From: CAYZIC01 sp964478335
GTDB lineage: Bacteria; Verrucomicrobiota; Kiritimatiellia; RFP12; DVOR01
DNA length: 55,482 nucleotides
Direction of reading: 5' to 3'
NCBI GenBank assembly: GCA_964478335.1
Contig: CAYZIC010000005.1
Location: 1 to 55,482, forward strand
Shown in pieces: positions 31,876-40,256 of this stretch (the first letter of the stretch is position 1; every line of letters starts with the position of its first letter). Under the pieces are notes generated by a model. It was given only the letters and a program-made list of their open reading frames with translations, ran no database searches and was not told the DNA's origin. The translations under genes were made by a program, and so were the position numbers.

Positions 31876-33552
31876 TTACTTGCTAACAGGGCGGAATTTA
31901 ATACGCGTTGGTTTATCGGCATCATCACCGAGCTCCTTGCGGCGCATTTCGTGATAGTCGGCATAGTTGCCCTCAAACCAGCGCACCTGGCTGTCGCCTT
32001 CAAAGGCGAGAATGTGTGTGGCGACGCGGTCAAGGAACCAGCGGTCATGGCTGACGACCACCACGCAGCCGCCAAAGTCGGAGATACCCTCTTCGAGAGA
32101 ACGCAACGTCCCGACGTCCAAGTCGTTGGTCGGTTCGTCCAAGAGCAACAGGTTGCCACCCGCCCGCAAGAGCTTGGCCAAGTGGACGCGGTTACGTTCA
32201 CCGCCAGAGAGCACGCCGACCTTCTTTTGTTGGTCGCCACCCTTGAGGTTAAATCGCGAGCAGTAGGCTCGGCCATTCATCATGCCCTTACCAGCGAGAT
32301 TGACATAGTCGCCACCGCCAGTGATTTCTTCATAGACAGTCTTATTGGGATCGAGCGCTTCGCGCGATTGGTCGACATAGGATGCTACGACGGTATCGCC
32401 GACACGCAATTCGCCACTTGTCGGGGTTTCCTTACCCGTGATGAGCTTAAAGAGTGTCGTCTTACCCGCACCATTGGCACCGATGATGCCAACGATGCCA
32501 CCACGAGGCAAGGTAAAGTTGACATGCTCGAAGAGCACCTTGTCATCAAATGCCATTGACAGATCCTTCGCCTCGACCACGAGATTGCCCAACCGTGGGC
32601 CGGGCGGGATTTGGATTTTGAGATCGTCTTCGCGGACAGAAACCTCCTGCTTGACCAGCTCATCGTATCTGGCCAAACGCGCCTTACCCTTTGCACGGCG
32701 GCCGCTGGGTGAGGTGTGGATCCATTCGAGCTCTTCCTTGATCATCTTTTGACGGGTTTGAGCCTGCTTGGCTTGAGTGGCGACCATGGCTTCTTTTTGA
32801 ACGAGCCACTGCTCGTAGTTCCCCTTATACGGATAGGTGCGTCCTTGATCCATTTCGAGGATCCATTCGGTCACATTATTGAGGAAGTAGCGATCGTGTG
32901 TGACGACAATCAGCGTGCCCTTAAAGCGCTTGAGAAAGGCTTCAATCCACGCAACTGAGTCGGCATCGAGGTGGTTGGTAGGTTCGTCCAAGAGCAAGAC
33001 ATCTGGATTTGAGATGAGCAAGCGACACATGGCGACACGGCGCTTTTCACCACCAGAGAGGACGCCAGCTTTGGCCGTCGGATTGGGGCAGCGGAGTGCC
33101 TCCATGGCCATCTCGACTTGGTGGTCGAGATTCCAGAGGTCTTGATCATCGATCTCGTCTTGTAGGCGAGCAACTTCGTTATTGAGCTTGTCGGCCTCTT
33201 CATCAGAGACATCCCCGCTGAGTAATTCCCAGATTTCGTCATAGCGCTCAAGCTTGGCTTGTGCACCTGCGACACCCTCCATGACACATTCTTGCACAGT
33301 CTTATTCGGATCGAGCTCGGGCTCTTGAGGGAGATAGCCGATTTTGGCATTTTTACCCACGACACAGGTGCCCATAAAGTCTGGATCGATACCTGCGAGG
33401 ATTTTGAGGAGTGATGATTTACCCGAGCCATTCGAGCCGATGACACCAATGTGCGCGCCGTGATAAAAGGCTAAATTGACATCATCGAGGATGACTTTCT
33501 TTTCGTGGTGCTTGGTTACATTTTGCAGGTTAAAGATATATTCGCCAGCCAT
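31876..33552 (-). CDS. ettA: ABC-F protein, energy-dependent translational throttle
   Basis: The start is placed at 33552 (MAGEYIFNLQNV), which matches the N terminus of EttA; the frame is open for 44 codons upstream but those lack similarity and a Shine-Dalgarno. At 558 residues the length equals EttA. Two ABC domains without membrane parts: Walker A GSNGSGKSS and GANGAGKTT, signatures LSGGEKRRVAM and LSGGERNRVHL, Walker B LLLDEPTNHLD and LLLDEPTNDLD. The linker between them has TSPSGRRAKGKARLARYDEL, the ribosome-contacting segment. EttA binds the ribosomal E site and adjusts translation to the ATP level. DUF3472 gene upstream, membrane protein downstream. Confidence 0.95.
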   Translation of the reverse strand: MAGEYIFNLQNVTKHHEKKVILDDVNLAFYHGAHIGVIGSNGSGKSSLLKILAGIDPDFMGTCVVGKNAKIGYLPQEPELDPNKTVQECVMEGVAGAQAKLERYDEIWELLSGDVSDEEADKLNNEVARLQDEIDDQDLWNLDHQVEMAMEALRCPNPTAKAGVLSGGEKRRVAMCRLLISNPDVLLLDEPTNHLDADSVAWIEAFLKRFKGTLIVVTHDRYFLNNVTEWILEMDQGRTYPYKGNYEQWLVQKEAMVATQAKQAQTRQKMIKEELEWIHTSPSGRRAKGKARLARYDELVKQEVSVREDDLKIQIPPGPRLGNLVVEAKDLSMAFDDKVLFEHVNFTLPRGGIVGIIGANGAGKTTLFKLITGKETPTSGELRVGDTVVASYVDQSREALDPNKTVYEEITGGGDYVNLAGKGMMNGRAYCSRFNLKGGDQQKKVGVLSGGERNRVHLAKLLRAGGNLLLLDEPTNDLDVGTLRSLEEGISDFGGCVVVVSHDRWFLDRVATHILAFEGDSQVRWFEGNYADYHEMRRKELGDDADKPTRIKFRPVSK

Positions 33553-33628
33553 GGTAGTGAGTCCATATAAGAGGTTATGAAAAGCTCCCCACGCTTTGTC
33601 AGCATGAGGAGATGAGAAAACGGGTAAA

Positions 33629-34570
33629 TTATTGAGCAGGAGTAGCCTTGTTAATGCGTTCGATCTCCTTGAGGAGCTGGTCACGGATTGTATTTGCCGG
33701 TTGCTTTTCTGCCGTTAGGGGCACCATTTTGCCCCAAAGCGGCGTGGTGATATTTTTAGTCTCACCACCAGTTTTCAAGAAATAGCCCCCCGCGACAGGA
33801 CCCGCATCGATATTCATCGAGCGATTGCGGTCACCAGTAAATGTAGCAGCGGTCGATTGGTGCCATTTACCCTTTGCGTAAGCAGATGGGGTATAAAATG
33901 TCGCTTGGCGCACTTCCTTTTTGGAGGCGTAGTTGCGCTTAAAGTCCTCAACAAAGCTATGCGAACCGCTCAACGTCGGATTGCCACGAGCCGCCAACGT
34001 GCTAAAGGTCGCAATGCGCTTCCAGGCGGCTAGCTTGTTGTCGTAGATCCAGCCCGTGTAGGCCGAACGCCCCGCGGGTAGCGCGTGGCTCTCGACAGCC
34101 ATGCGGATGCGTTCGCCGACCTGCCAATCGAGGTCAAACATCGACTTCCCGCCCGTACCCTCGCCACCAAAACGTGACACCTCGACATTGACGCCCTGAT
34201 AGAGGACCTGGGTTTGCTCCTGTTGAGCGACCTTATTCGGATTAGCAGAGGCATCTTGAGGATTACCCGGCTCCCAAATAGAGAAAATCCCCTTACGCTT
34301 GCCATTGCCCAGCTCTTGGATCCCCATGTAGCCGACATTAAATCCCATCAGGCAAAAATAGGACCCCGGAGCAGTCGATTGCACCTCAGCCTCGATGTAG
34401 ATCAAGTTAGAGGTGGGGAGGCCAGCATAGCCACAATGGATAGACCGCGCCTGGCGCTGAGTCTCGATGCGAATCTCACGCTCCAGCGGGGTGATTGGTT
34501 CTTGAGGCTTTGCCATCAGAGAGGTTGCTGACAATAAGCCCGTAGTTAACAAAAGGGTGAATAGTTTCAT
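33629..34570 (-). CDS. secreted DUF3472 protein
   Basis: A 313-residue protein with an N-terminal signal peptide (MKLFTLLLTTGLLSATSLMA, cleavage after about residue 20). The rest matches DUF3472: SIHCGYAGLPTSNLIYIEAE, GSYFCLMGFNVGYMGIQE, IFSIWEPGN, FGGEGTGGKSM, then SGSHSFVEDF and TFTGDRNRSMN. The family forms a beta-sandwich-like domain found in secreted proteins of gut and environmental bacteria that grow on polysaccharides; its function is unproven. The N-terminal DUF5077-type domain often found with it is absent. It precedes ettA by 76 bp on the same strand and is next to an 850-bp repeat-rich gap. Confidence 0.85.
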   Translation of the reverse strand: MKLFTLLLTTGLLSATSLMAKPQEPITPLEREIRIETQRQARSIHCGYAGLPTSNLIYIEAEVQSTAPGSYFCLMGFNVGYMGIQELGNGKRKGIFSIWEPGNPQDASANPNKVAQQEQTQVLYQGVNVEVSRFGGEGTGGKSMFDLDWQVGERIRMAVESHALPAGRSAYTGWIYDNKLAAWKRIATFSTLAARGNPTLSGSHSFVEDFKRNYASKKEVRQATFYTPSAYAKGKWHQSTAATFTGDRNRSMNIDAGPVAGGYFLKTGGETKNITTPLWGKMVPLTAEKQPANTIRDQLLKEIERINKATPAQ

Positions 34571-34810
34571 GCGGAGGATCCTTTATAGATATAGGTTACA
34601 CAGAGAGTCAATTTACACACATTAACTGCTTACTAATAAGCAATACCCATAAGATAGCAAATTACAGCAACAAAAGCAAGCCCAAAAGGTTTATATTTAG
34701 CTTCTTGTTTAATTTTACTGGCTCGCTGCGCTCGCAGGCTCGCTTATGGCTCGGTGATGGGAGCATAGGTGGCTCCGCCGTCCGCTCGAGTTTAGAGCTC
34801 GAGCTCGAGT

Positions 34811-34838
34811 GTTTGCTGCCTGTTGCTTGTTGCCTGTT
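34811..34838. repeat. heptamer array, four units
   Basis: GTTTGCT, GCCTGTT, GCTTGTT, GCCTGTT in strict seven-base steps, preceded by a CTCGAG doublet as at 13345. Confidence 0.8.
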
Positions 34839-35027
34839 GCGGCGAGCTTACTCGCCTTAGAGCGGCACCGCAGGCGCTCTTCCCCCTCGCCAAGAGTCAG
34901 CTGACCCTCGCACCAACCTTAGCTGCCCATCGAATCGCTCATTAGCTGCCCCTCGATAGCCTCCTTATAGAGGGAAGTCGCCCTTCATTATATAAGGAGC
35001 ACACTCTTCCCTCACAGGAAAGATGCC

Positions 35028-35115
35028 GCTCCCTGTGATGGAAGCAGACGCTCCCTATGAGGGAAGCAGATGCTCCCTGTGATGGAAGCAGACGCTCCCT
35101 ATGATGGAAGCAGAT
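35028..35115. repeat. 22-bp tandem repeat, four units
   Basis: Units start at 35028, 35050, 35072 and 35094. Units 1 and 3 are identical; units 2 and 4 differ from each other by one base and from 1 and 3 by an A at position 8 and a T at position 22, so the higher-order period is 44. Each unit can fold as GCTCCCT...AGGGAAGC or a weaker version. There are no spacers, so it is not a CRISPR array. Confidence 0.9.
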
Positions 35116-35361
35116 GACGGACAGGGATCTTTGTGGTCAGAGGCAGCTACGCTACCGAGTAGACTGTAGGCAATGAACAGCCCAGGCTGCTTCCTTCAGC
35201 CTGACAATTCAGTCGCTCGCTCTGCTCGCTAGGGGGGGGTGCTGCGCTTGTGGGACTGCCAATAGGGGCTCTTTGGGGTGTGTTTAACGCTATGGATGCT
35301 GATTTTAAGCGGTTAGAAGTGCGCGGCGGGGAAAATAATTGCGGTTTCGGGCTTTTTAAGG

Positions 35362-35391
35362 TTGCTTTTTGGAGGCTGTTTTTGCTACTAT
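35362..35391 (+). promoter_or_regulatory. sigma-70-type promoter for the yejB-type gene
   Basis: TTGCTT (35362-35367) and TACTAT (35386-35391), 18 bases apart, 31 bp before the start codon. Boxes identical to those of gyrB. Confidence 0.65.
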
Positions 35392-35422
35392 AAAGGCGTT
35401 TTATTATTTGAGGAGCTTTTGC

Positions 35423-36460
35423 ATGAGTCGTTTAGCCTATTTGTTTCGCCGTTTGATGTTAGTCATCCCGACCTTTTTTGGGATTACGTTGATTTGCTTT
35501 ATGCTGACGCGTATTTTGCCTGGTGGACCTGTTGAAATGCGCATGATGCAATTGCGTGGCATGGGCGGTGGCGGCGAAGGCGGCGGTAGTGCATCCTCTG
35601 TGATGGTGTCCGCCGATCTAAAAGAACGCCTCAACAAGCAGTATGGTTTTGATCAGCCCATCTATAAGCAGTATTGGAATTGGGCGTATAAGAATAAGCT
35701 TGGCATGGCGATGAAATCCTATTCGTATCCCGATAAGACGGCGTGGGAATTGATCAGTCAGCGATTTCCAGTATCTCTGTGGTTTGGCTTGACGGGCTTT
35801 TTCTTAACCTATTTAGTGTGCGTGCCCTTGGGGATAGCCAAAGCACTACGTCATGGCTCGACCTTTGACTTTTTGTCCAGCGTTGTGGTCTTTATAGGCT
35901 ATGCGATTCCTGCATTTGCTATTGGTATGTTGCTCAAAATGTGCCTCTCTGGGACGGTTGACACCATGTGGGATATCTTTCCGATTGGTGGATTCCAATC
36001 GATCGAAGCGACTAAGGCGGGCGGTTTGACGCTCTTCTTAGACCGAGCCTATCACATGGTCTTGCCGATTATCTCCTATATTATGGCAAGCTTTGCGATG
36101 CTGACGATCATGATGAAAAACTCCCTCATGGATCAAGTTTCCTCAGAATATGTGCGTACGGTTTTGGCGAAGGGTGCCTCTCGTAGTCGTGCAATCTGGG
36201 GCCATGCCTTGCGCAATGCGTTGATCCCGATTGCGACTGGGTTTGGCTCGGTGCTGGGCTTGCTCTTTGCGGGGTCAATCATCATCGAGACGCTCTTTGA
36301 AATTCCCGGTATGGGGCAGCTCTCCCTCTCCTCTATCACGAGCCACGACTATGCGGTCTTTATGGCCATGCTCGTCATGACTGCGAGTATTCAGCTCTTT
36401 GGTAACCTCATCTCTGACTTTTGCTATATGCTGATTGACCCGCGTATCCATTTCGATTGA
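35423..36460 (+). CDS. ABC transporter permease, YejB/OppB type
   Basis: The start is the ATG at 35423, eight bases after GAGGAGC. The 345-residue inner-membrane permease has six helices; the first is in LMLVIPTFFGITLICFML, followed by the family RILPGGPVEM. A Gly-rich periplasmic insert (GMGGGGEGGGS) and KLNKQYGFDQPIYKQYWNW follow, which resembles YejB of the microcin C/oligopeptide importer. The coupling loop EYVRTVLAKGASRSRAIWGHALRNALIP is intact, as is the C-terminal DPRIHFD. Normally yejA, yejE and yejF are adjacent; none is here. It is followed after 100 bp by uvrC. The remaining subunits must be elsewhere or supplied by another transporter. Confidence 0.9.
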   Translation: MSRLAYLFRRLMLVIPTFFGITLICFMLTRILPGGPVEMRMMQLRGMGGGGEGGGSASSVMVSADLKERLNKQYGFDQPIYKQYWNWAYKNKLGMAMKSYSYPDKTAWELISQRFPVSLWFGLTGFFLTYLVCVPLGIAKALRHGSTFDFLSSVVVFIGYAIPAFAIGMLLKMCLSGTVDTMWDIFPIGGFQSIEATKAGGLTLFLDRAYHMVLPIISYIMASFAMLTIMMKNSLMDQVSSEYVRTVLAKGASRSRAIWGHALRNALIPIATGFGSVLGLLFAGSIIIETLFEIPGMGQLSLSSITSHDYAVFMAMLVMTASIQLFGNLISDFCYMLIDPRIHFD

Positions 36461-36480
36461 GCGAGTTGATCGCTGTGCGA

Positions 36481-36515
36481 GTAGGTCTTGCCTTTGGGCC
36501 TATGGTAAGACCTAC
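36481..36515. terminator. 12-bp hairpin between the permease gene and uvrC
   Basis: GTAGGTCTTGCC (36481-36492) pairs with GGTAAGACCTAC (36504-36515), with one G-T pair. No U-run follows, so termination is uncertain. Confidence 0.45.
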
Positions 36516-36542
36516 AGTCTGCATGCCACAATCTACCTTCAA

Positions 36543-36557
36543 GGAGGCGTAGCCTCC
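36543..36557 (+). promoter_or_regulatory. hairpin that contains the uvrC Shine-Dalgarno
   Basis: GGAGGC (36543-36548) pairs with GCCTCC (36552-36557) around GTA. The left arm is the Shine-Dalgarno; the ATG follows five bases after the right arm. Same palindrome as at 5118. Confidence 0.55.
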
Positions 36558-36562
36558 GTCTT

Positions 36563-38041
36563 ATGAATCCCACCCTGCAAGAAAAGCTTCGTCATCTCCC
36601 TGAGAAACCGGGGTGTTACCTTTATCGTGACCATAAAGGTACGATTATCTATGTCGGTAAAGCGATCAATCTACGCCGACGCGTGCAGAGCTATTTTCGA
36701 GCCTCGACGCTTAAGACCGCCCCGCCCAAACTGCGCAGTTTGATTCATCACATTGAGGATCTTGAGTACCGCATCGTGCGCAACGAAGCCGAAGCCCTCC
36801 TCACCGAGAGTGCGCTCATCAAGCAGTATAAGCCTCACTTTAATATCGAATTGCGCGATGACAAGCGCTACCTCGCCCTCCGAGCAGACCCAACAATGCC
36901 CTATGGCCGTCTAACCACGTGTCGATTGATTCGCAATGATGGTGCGCTCTATTTTGGTCCATTCCCATCTGCTACCGTTGTCAAAGCAACGCTCGATTTT
37001 ACCGAAAAGCGCTTCGGTCTGCGCAAGTGTCGTGACATTGTACCCTCCGAGCAAACTCACCGCCACTGCTTGGCTGACGTGATTCGATTTTGCAGTGCAC
37101 CATGTCTGGGTCGCATCAGTCAAGCGGACTATCGCAAACGCTTCGATGCGGCGTGTGCCTTTCTTCGCGGAGAAAATCCCGAAATCATCGAGGAGGTTCA
37201 CCAAGAGATGATCACCGCCGCGGCGGCAGAGAAGTTTGAAAGGGCGGCCATTCTTCGCGACACCTGGCTAGCCCTTAAAGGATTCCTTAAAGAAAGAGGC
37301 CACGCACGTCTCACGCCACTGCATCGCAACGATGCAGAGCCTGGCCTTGCCGAGCTAGTCACGCATCTCAACCTGCCTCAGCCCCCCCATGTGATAGAGT
37401 GCTTTGATATCTCGCACCTGGGTGGCTCGCACATGGTCGCATCCATGGTCGTGAGTGTCGATGGCGTGCCTGACAAACGCCGCTACCGTCGCTTTCACAT
37501 CCAGAGTCTTGACCAGATTGACGATCCTCGGGCCATTGAGGAGGTCGTTGGGCGGCGTTATCGGCGGCAACTTGATGAGGGCAATCCATTGCCTGATTTG
37601 ATTTTGATTGATGGTGGCATTACTCAGCTACGCGCTGCACGGCGGGCCTTGCATGCTCTCAATCTCGATGAGATCCCTTCGATCGGCATCGCAGAGCGCT
37701 TCGAAGTACTCGTCCTTGACAAGCCTGAGAGGCAAGAGCTCTTTCTCCCACGTGATTCGTCGGCACTCCTCGTGCTCATGCGTTTACGAGACGAAGCCCA
37801 CCGCTTTGCGATTACCTTTAACCGCAGCTTGCGCACCAAAGCAATCCGAACCTCGCTATTAGACGAGATTCCAGGCATAGGAGTCAAGCGTAAAGCACAG
37901 CTCTTAAAAGTATTTGGCTCGATTGGTAAGCTCGCCCAAGCCACCGAGGCTGAGCTGGTTGCCCAGCCTGGTATTACCCCGCTGCTTGCTCAGGAAATCA
38001 TGCGCACACTCTCGAGTAGCCACGCCCAAGATATTCTTTAA
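36563..38041 (+). CDS. uvrC: excinuclease ABC subunit C, short form
   Basis: A 492-residue UvrC that cuts on both sides of a DNA lesion with UvrA and UvrB. The GIY-YIG nuclease is at 14-95 (GCYLYRDHKGTIIYVGKAINLRRRV); a Cys-containing segment follows (CLADVIRFCSAPCLG); the UVR helices that bind UvrB are at about 208-240. The RNase H-like 5' nuclease starts at ECFDISHLGGSHMVASMVV and includes LILIDGGITQL; the tandem helix-hairpin-helix closes the protein (DEIPGIGVKRKAQLLKVFG). Compared with the usual 590-610 residues, about 110 are missing between the UVR and RNase H-like parts. All catalytic blocks are present. Confidence 0.93.
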   Translation: MNPTLQEKLRHLPEKPGCYLYRDHKGTIIYVGKAINLRRRVQSYFRASTLKTAPPKLRSLIHHIEDLEYRIVRNEAEALLTESALIKQYKPHFNIELRDDKRYLALRADPTMPYGRLTTCRLIRNDGALYFGPFPSATVVKATLDFTEKRFGLRKCRDIVPSEQTHRHCLADVIRFCSAPCLGRISQADYRKRFDAACAFLRGENPEIIEEVHQEMITAAAAEKFERAAILRDTWLALKGFLKERGHARLTPLHRNDAEPGLAELVTHLNLPQPPHVIECFDISHLGGSHMVASMVVSVDGVPDKRRYRRFHIQSLDQIDDPRAIEEVVGRRYRRQLDEGNPLPDLILIDGGITQLRAARRALHALNLDEIPSIGIAERFEVLVLDKPERQELFLPRDSSALLVLMRLRDEAHRFAITFNRSLRTKAIRTSLLDEIPGIGVKRKAQLLKVFGSIGKLAQATEAELVAQPGITPLLAQEIMRTLSSSHAQDIL

Positions 38042-38083
38042 GGGCGCTTGGCGCATGCATTGAGGTGCACGGGATTGGGCTGA

Positions 38084-38929
38084 TTAGGCTAATGAGTCGG
38101 CTAGAGTGAGGTTAAATAGCGTGGCGGCATTGGCCGTGGTGAGCGCTTCAAATGCCTCATTGGTCATCGCGAGTTGCGCAGCAATGAGTTGGGCGGTGTG
38201 CCGCACGTAGGCGGGTTGATTGACCTTGCCTCGCATGGGGACAGGCGCCAAGTAGGGCGAATCGGTCTCGACGAGCAGGCGATCCTTAGGGATGTATGAG
38301 ATCAAATCTCTGAGCTCATGAGCATTGCGAAATGTCACAATCCCACTTAAGCTAATGTAAAGTCCGCGGTCGAGGAGCTGCCGGGCAAATGTTCTGTCTC
38401 CAGTAAAGCTATGGGCGACGCCGCGTTTGTCCAGTGAGAGGGTCTGAGGCTGGACTTGGTCGAGCGCGGCGAGGGTCAGATCATTGGCTTCGCGGGTGTG
38501 CAGGATAAAGGGTTTCTTGAGGCTGTCTGCCAACGCCGCCTGCGCGCAAAAACGGTTTACTTGAGTGTCGTGTTCGTGTGGGTCATGTGAGTAGTGGCAA
38601 TCAATCCCCAGCTCACCGATTGCAGTGAGCGATGGTGCGAGCGTCGAGAGGTGGGCGCAGATGGCATCGTCAGATTCTGGGGTGCCATCAACTTGCCACT
38701 GGGCTGCGGGTGCGGAGGCATCAAAATCTTGACACAGGGTTGACCAGTCAAAACCACAGGCAATAAAGAAGTTATTAGCAAAGTGTGGCAAGAGGCCAAG
38801 CGCGGCTTGGTTGGCCAATTGAGACCCGCCAACGGCGATGACCGCAATATGGTCGTGGAGGGCGTGGGTGACGAGAGATTGAGCCTCTGCATCAGCAGAG
38901 GCAAAGTGGGCATGGGTATCGATAAGCAT
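38084..38929 (-). CDS. tatD: TatD family metal-dependent DNase
   Basis: A 281-residue TIM-barrel hydrolase. The metal ligands of the family can be placed: DTHAHF at the start (HxH), the glutamate in AIGELGIDCHY, a histidine in KKPFILHTREAND, another in GVAHSFTGD, and the aspartate in LLVETDSPYLAPVP. TatD proteins are 3'-5' exonucleases acting on DNA in repair; the name comes from linkage to tat genes, none of which is here. It lies nine bases after the PEGA gene at the end of the Tad-related minus-strand run and converges on uvrC, 42 bp away. Confidence 0.9.
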   Translation of the reverse strand: MLIDTHAHFASADAEAQSLVTHALHDHIAVIAVGGSQLANQAALGLLPHFANNFFIACGFDWSTLCQDFDASAPAAQWQVDGTPESDDAICAHLSTLAPSLTAIGELGIDCHYSHDPHEHDTQVNRFCAQAALADSLKKPFILHTREANDLTLAALDQVQPQTLSLDKRGVAHSFTGDRTFARQLLDRGLYISLSGIVTFRNAHELRDLISYIPKDRLLVETDSPYLAPVPMRGKVNQPAYVRHTAQLIAAQLAMTNEAFEALTTANAATLFNLTLADSLA

Positions 38930-38937
38930 GGGGGGAA

Positions 38938-40245
38938 CTAGTCTTTTAATAGTGGACCGGCGAGGCGGAGTTCTGTGAGTTTAAAGGCGCGAATGACGCC
39001 GGGCGAGAGTTCGAGTTTGATTGCGGTGGGGGTCTTTTCTATCAAGACTCCATTTATGCGGGTGCGCTGGGCTGTGATCACAAAGTAGTCTGGCGTAAAG
39101 ATGCGTTTGAGGGCGACCTTTTTCGAGATGGTTCCACCGCGTTTAATGTCGACCATGATCATGGTGGGTGCGTGTTGAGGGGCGGAGACTTTGATCGCGT
39201 GCTTGCCAGAGGTGAGGATAAAGGATGTTGGCTCCGAATATGTGTCATTGTTTCCCGCCTTGGTCTTGCCGAGGACGTGATCGCCAATGGAGAGGGTTGC
39301 CTCTTGGGGGATCGTTTGGAGATAGAGTGTGCCCCGATCGGTAGCGATGCGAAACTCTTCAGTCACAGAGGCGTTGGGCTTGAGGGTGATTTCTCTAAAC
39401 ATGGGGACAAAGCCAGCCTTTTCAACACGGAGGCGGTAGGCACCAGGCTTGAGGCCGTTGAGGGTCAAATCGCTGACGCCTTTAAATTCGCCATTGACGT
39501 AGACTTTGCATTGGGGCTCGATGGTGTGAATGGTGAGTGCGGAGGGTTTGGGGCGCAAGGTAATGGCGTCCATCTTGATGACTTGACCCGCATTGAGGGT
39601 GACGGTGTGCGTCTGGGGCTCGTAATGCTCTAAGTGGATCGCGAGGGTGGTCTTACCGACGGGGACTTTGTTGATCTCGCAAGGCGTTGTGCCGATTGGT
39701 GCGCCATTGACGATGACGGTGGCACCGTGTGGTATGGTGTCAAAGGTGATCTTACCAGAGTTGGTGAGCATGTTAACAGCTTTGTGAACGGGCTTGTTGA
39801 GCGTCAGATCGACCAAGGTGCGCGTATCCAAAAAGCCATCCGCTCGCAGGGTGAAGTAGTGCTTGTCGGCGGAGTATTCGAGAGAAGAAAAGGGCGTGTC
39901 GCCAATGTATTCGTCATCCTTAAAGATCTTAGCCGGGACTGTGGAGGTGATCAAAAATGGCACACACGTTGGGATGAGGGTTACTTTGAGATGGGTGGGG
40001 CGCTCCTCGTCTAGTGGAATAATCGCCTGGTAGGGTTGGTAGCCAGGGGCAATCAGCTTGACGATTTGGTTGGCTGATGCGCTGAGGTTTTTAAAGGTGT
40101 GTGTCGTCTCGATCTTGGGGGATGGCCTCTGATAGTTGATCAAGCAGGAGGTCGGAACGTTGGTCTTGATCGTTAATACTGCGGCGCAAAGGTACTGCGA
40201 GGCAGCCATGAGGGCGATAAGGAGTAAGGTGTATCGTGATTTCAT
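38938..40245 (-). CDS. exported protein with five PEGA-like repeats
   Basis: A 435-residue protein with a signal peptide (KSRYTLLLIALMAASQYLCA). Five beta repeats of about 70 residues follow, each with the PEGA-type core of a strand, P-x-A-x-V-x-(V/I)-(N/D)-G, a turn and a strand: DTIPHGATVIVNGAPIGTTP, HTIEPQCKVYVNGEFKG, QTIPQEATLSIGDHVLG and weaker copies near residues 25 and 95. PEGA domains occur in surface-layer and cell-wall-associated proteins. The gene lies 11 bp after the FHA-TM gene and 8 bp before tatD, so it belongs to the Tad-related operon. A structural role at the outer surface or periplasm is inferred. Confidence 0.8.
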   Translation of the reverse strand: MKSRYTLLLIALMAASQYLCAAVLTIKTNVPTSCLINYQRPSPKIETTHTFKNLSASANQIVKLIAPGYQPYQAIIPLDEERPTHLKVTLIPTCVPFLITSTVPAKIFKDDEYIGDTPFSSLEYSADKHYFTLRADGFLDTRTLVDLTLNKPVHKAVNMLTNSGKITFDTIPHGATVIVNGAPIGTTPCEINKVPVGKTTLAIHLEHYEPQTHTVTLNAGQVIKMDAITLRPKPSALTIHTIEPQCKVYVNGEFKGVSDLTLNGLKPGAYRLRVEKAGFVPMFREITLKPNASVTEEFRIATDRGTLYLQTIPQEATLSIGDHVLGKTKAGNNDTYSEPTSFILTSGKHAIKVSAPQHAPTMIMVDIKRGGTISKKVALKRIFTPDYFVITAQRTRINGVLIEKTPTAIKLELSPGVIRAFKLTELRLAGPLLKD

Positions 40246-40256
40246 AGTTGGCTTCC

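Larger units (their letters stand above)
34571..35361. other. repeat-rich intergenic region, no gene seen
   Basis: Divergent promoters for the DUF3472 gene and the yejB-type gene must lie at its ends. In between are GCTCGC words near 34722 and 35216, a CTCGAG cluster near 34775-34809, a heptamer array (34811-34838), the hairpin GGCGAG/CTCGCC (34841-34856), a 22-bp tandem repeat (35028-35115) and a run of nine G near 35243. Confidence 0.6.

Noticed and set aside
31128..32276. 382-codon version of the membrane protein
   Set aside because: The extra N-terminal part is the ettA gene read in a wrong frame; GAGGTG precedes the ATG at 31859.
31876..33684. 602-codon version of ettA starting at 33684
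   Set aside because: The first 44 codons lack similarity to EttA and a ribosome site; the start at 33552 matches the family N terminus.
35028..35115. CRISPR array
   Set aside because: The 22-bp units are directly adjacent with no spacers, and no cas gene is in the window.
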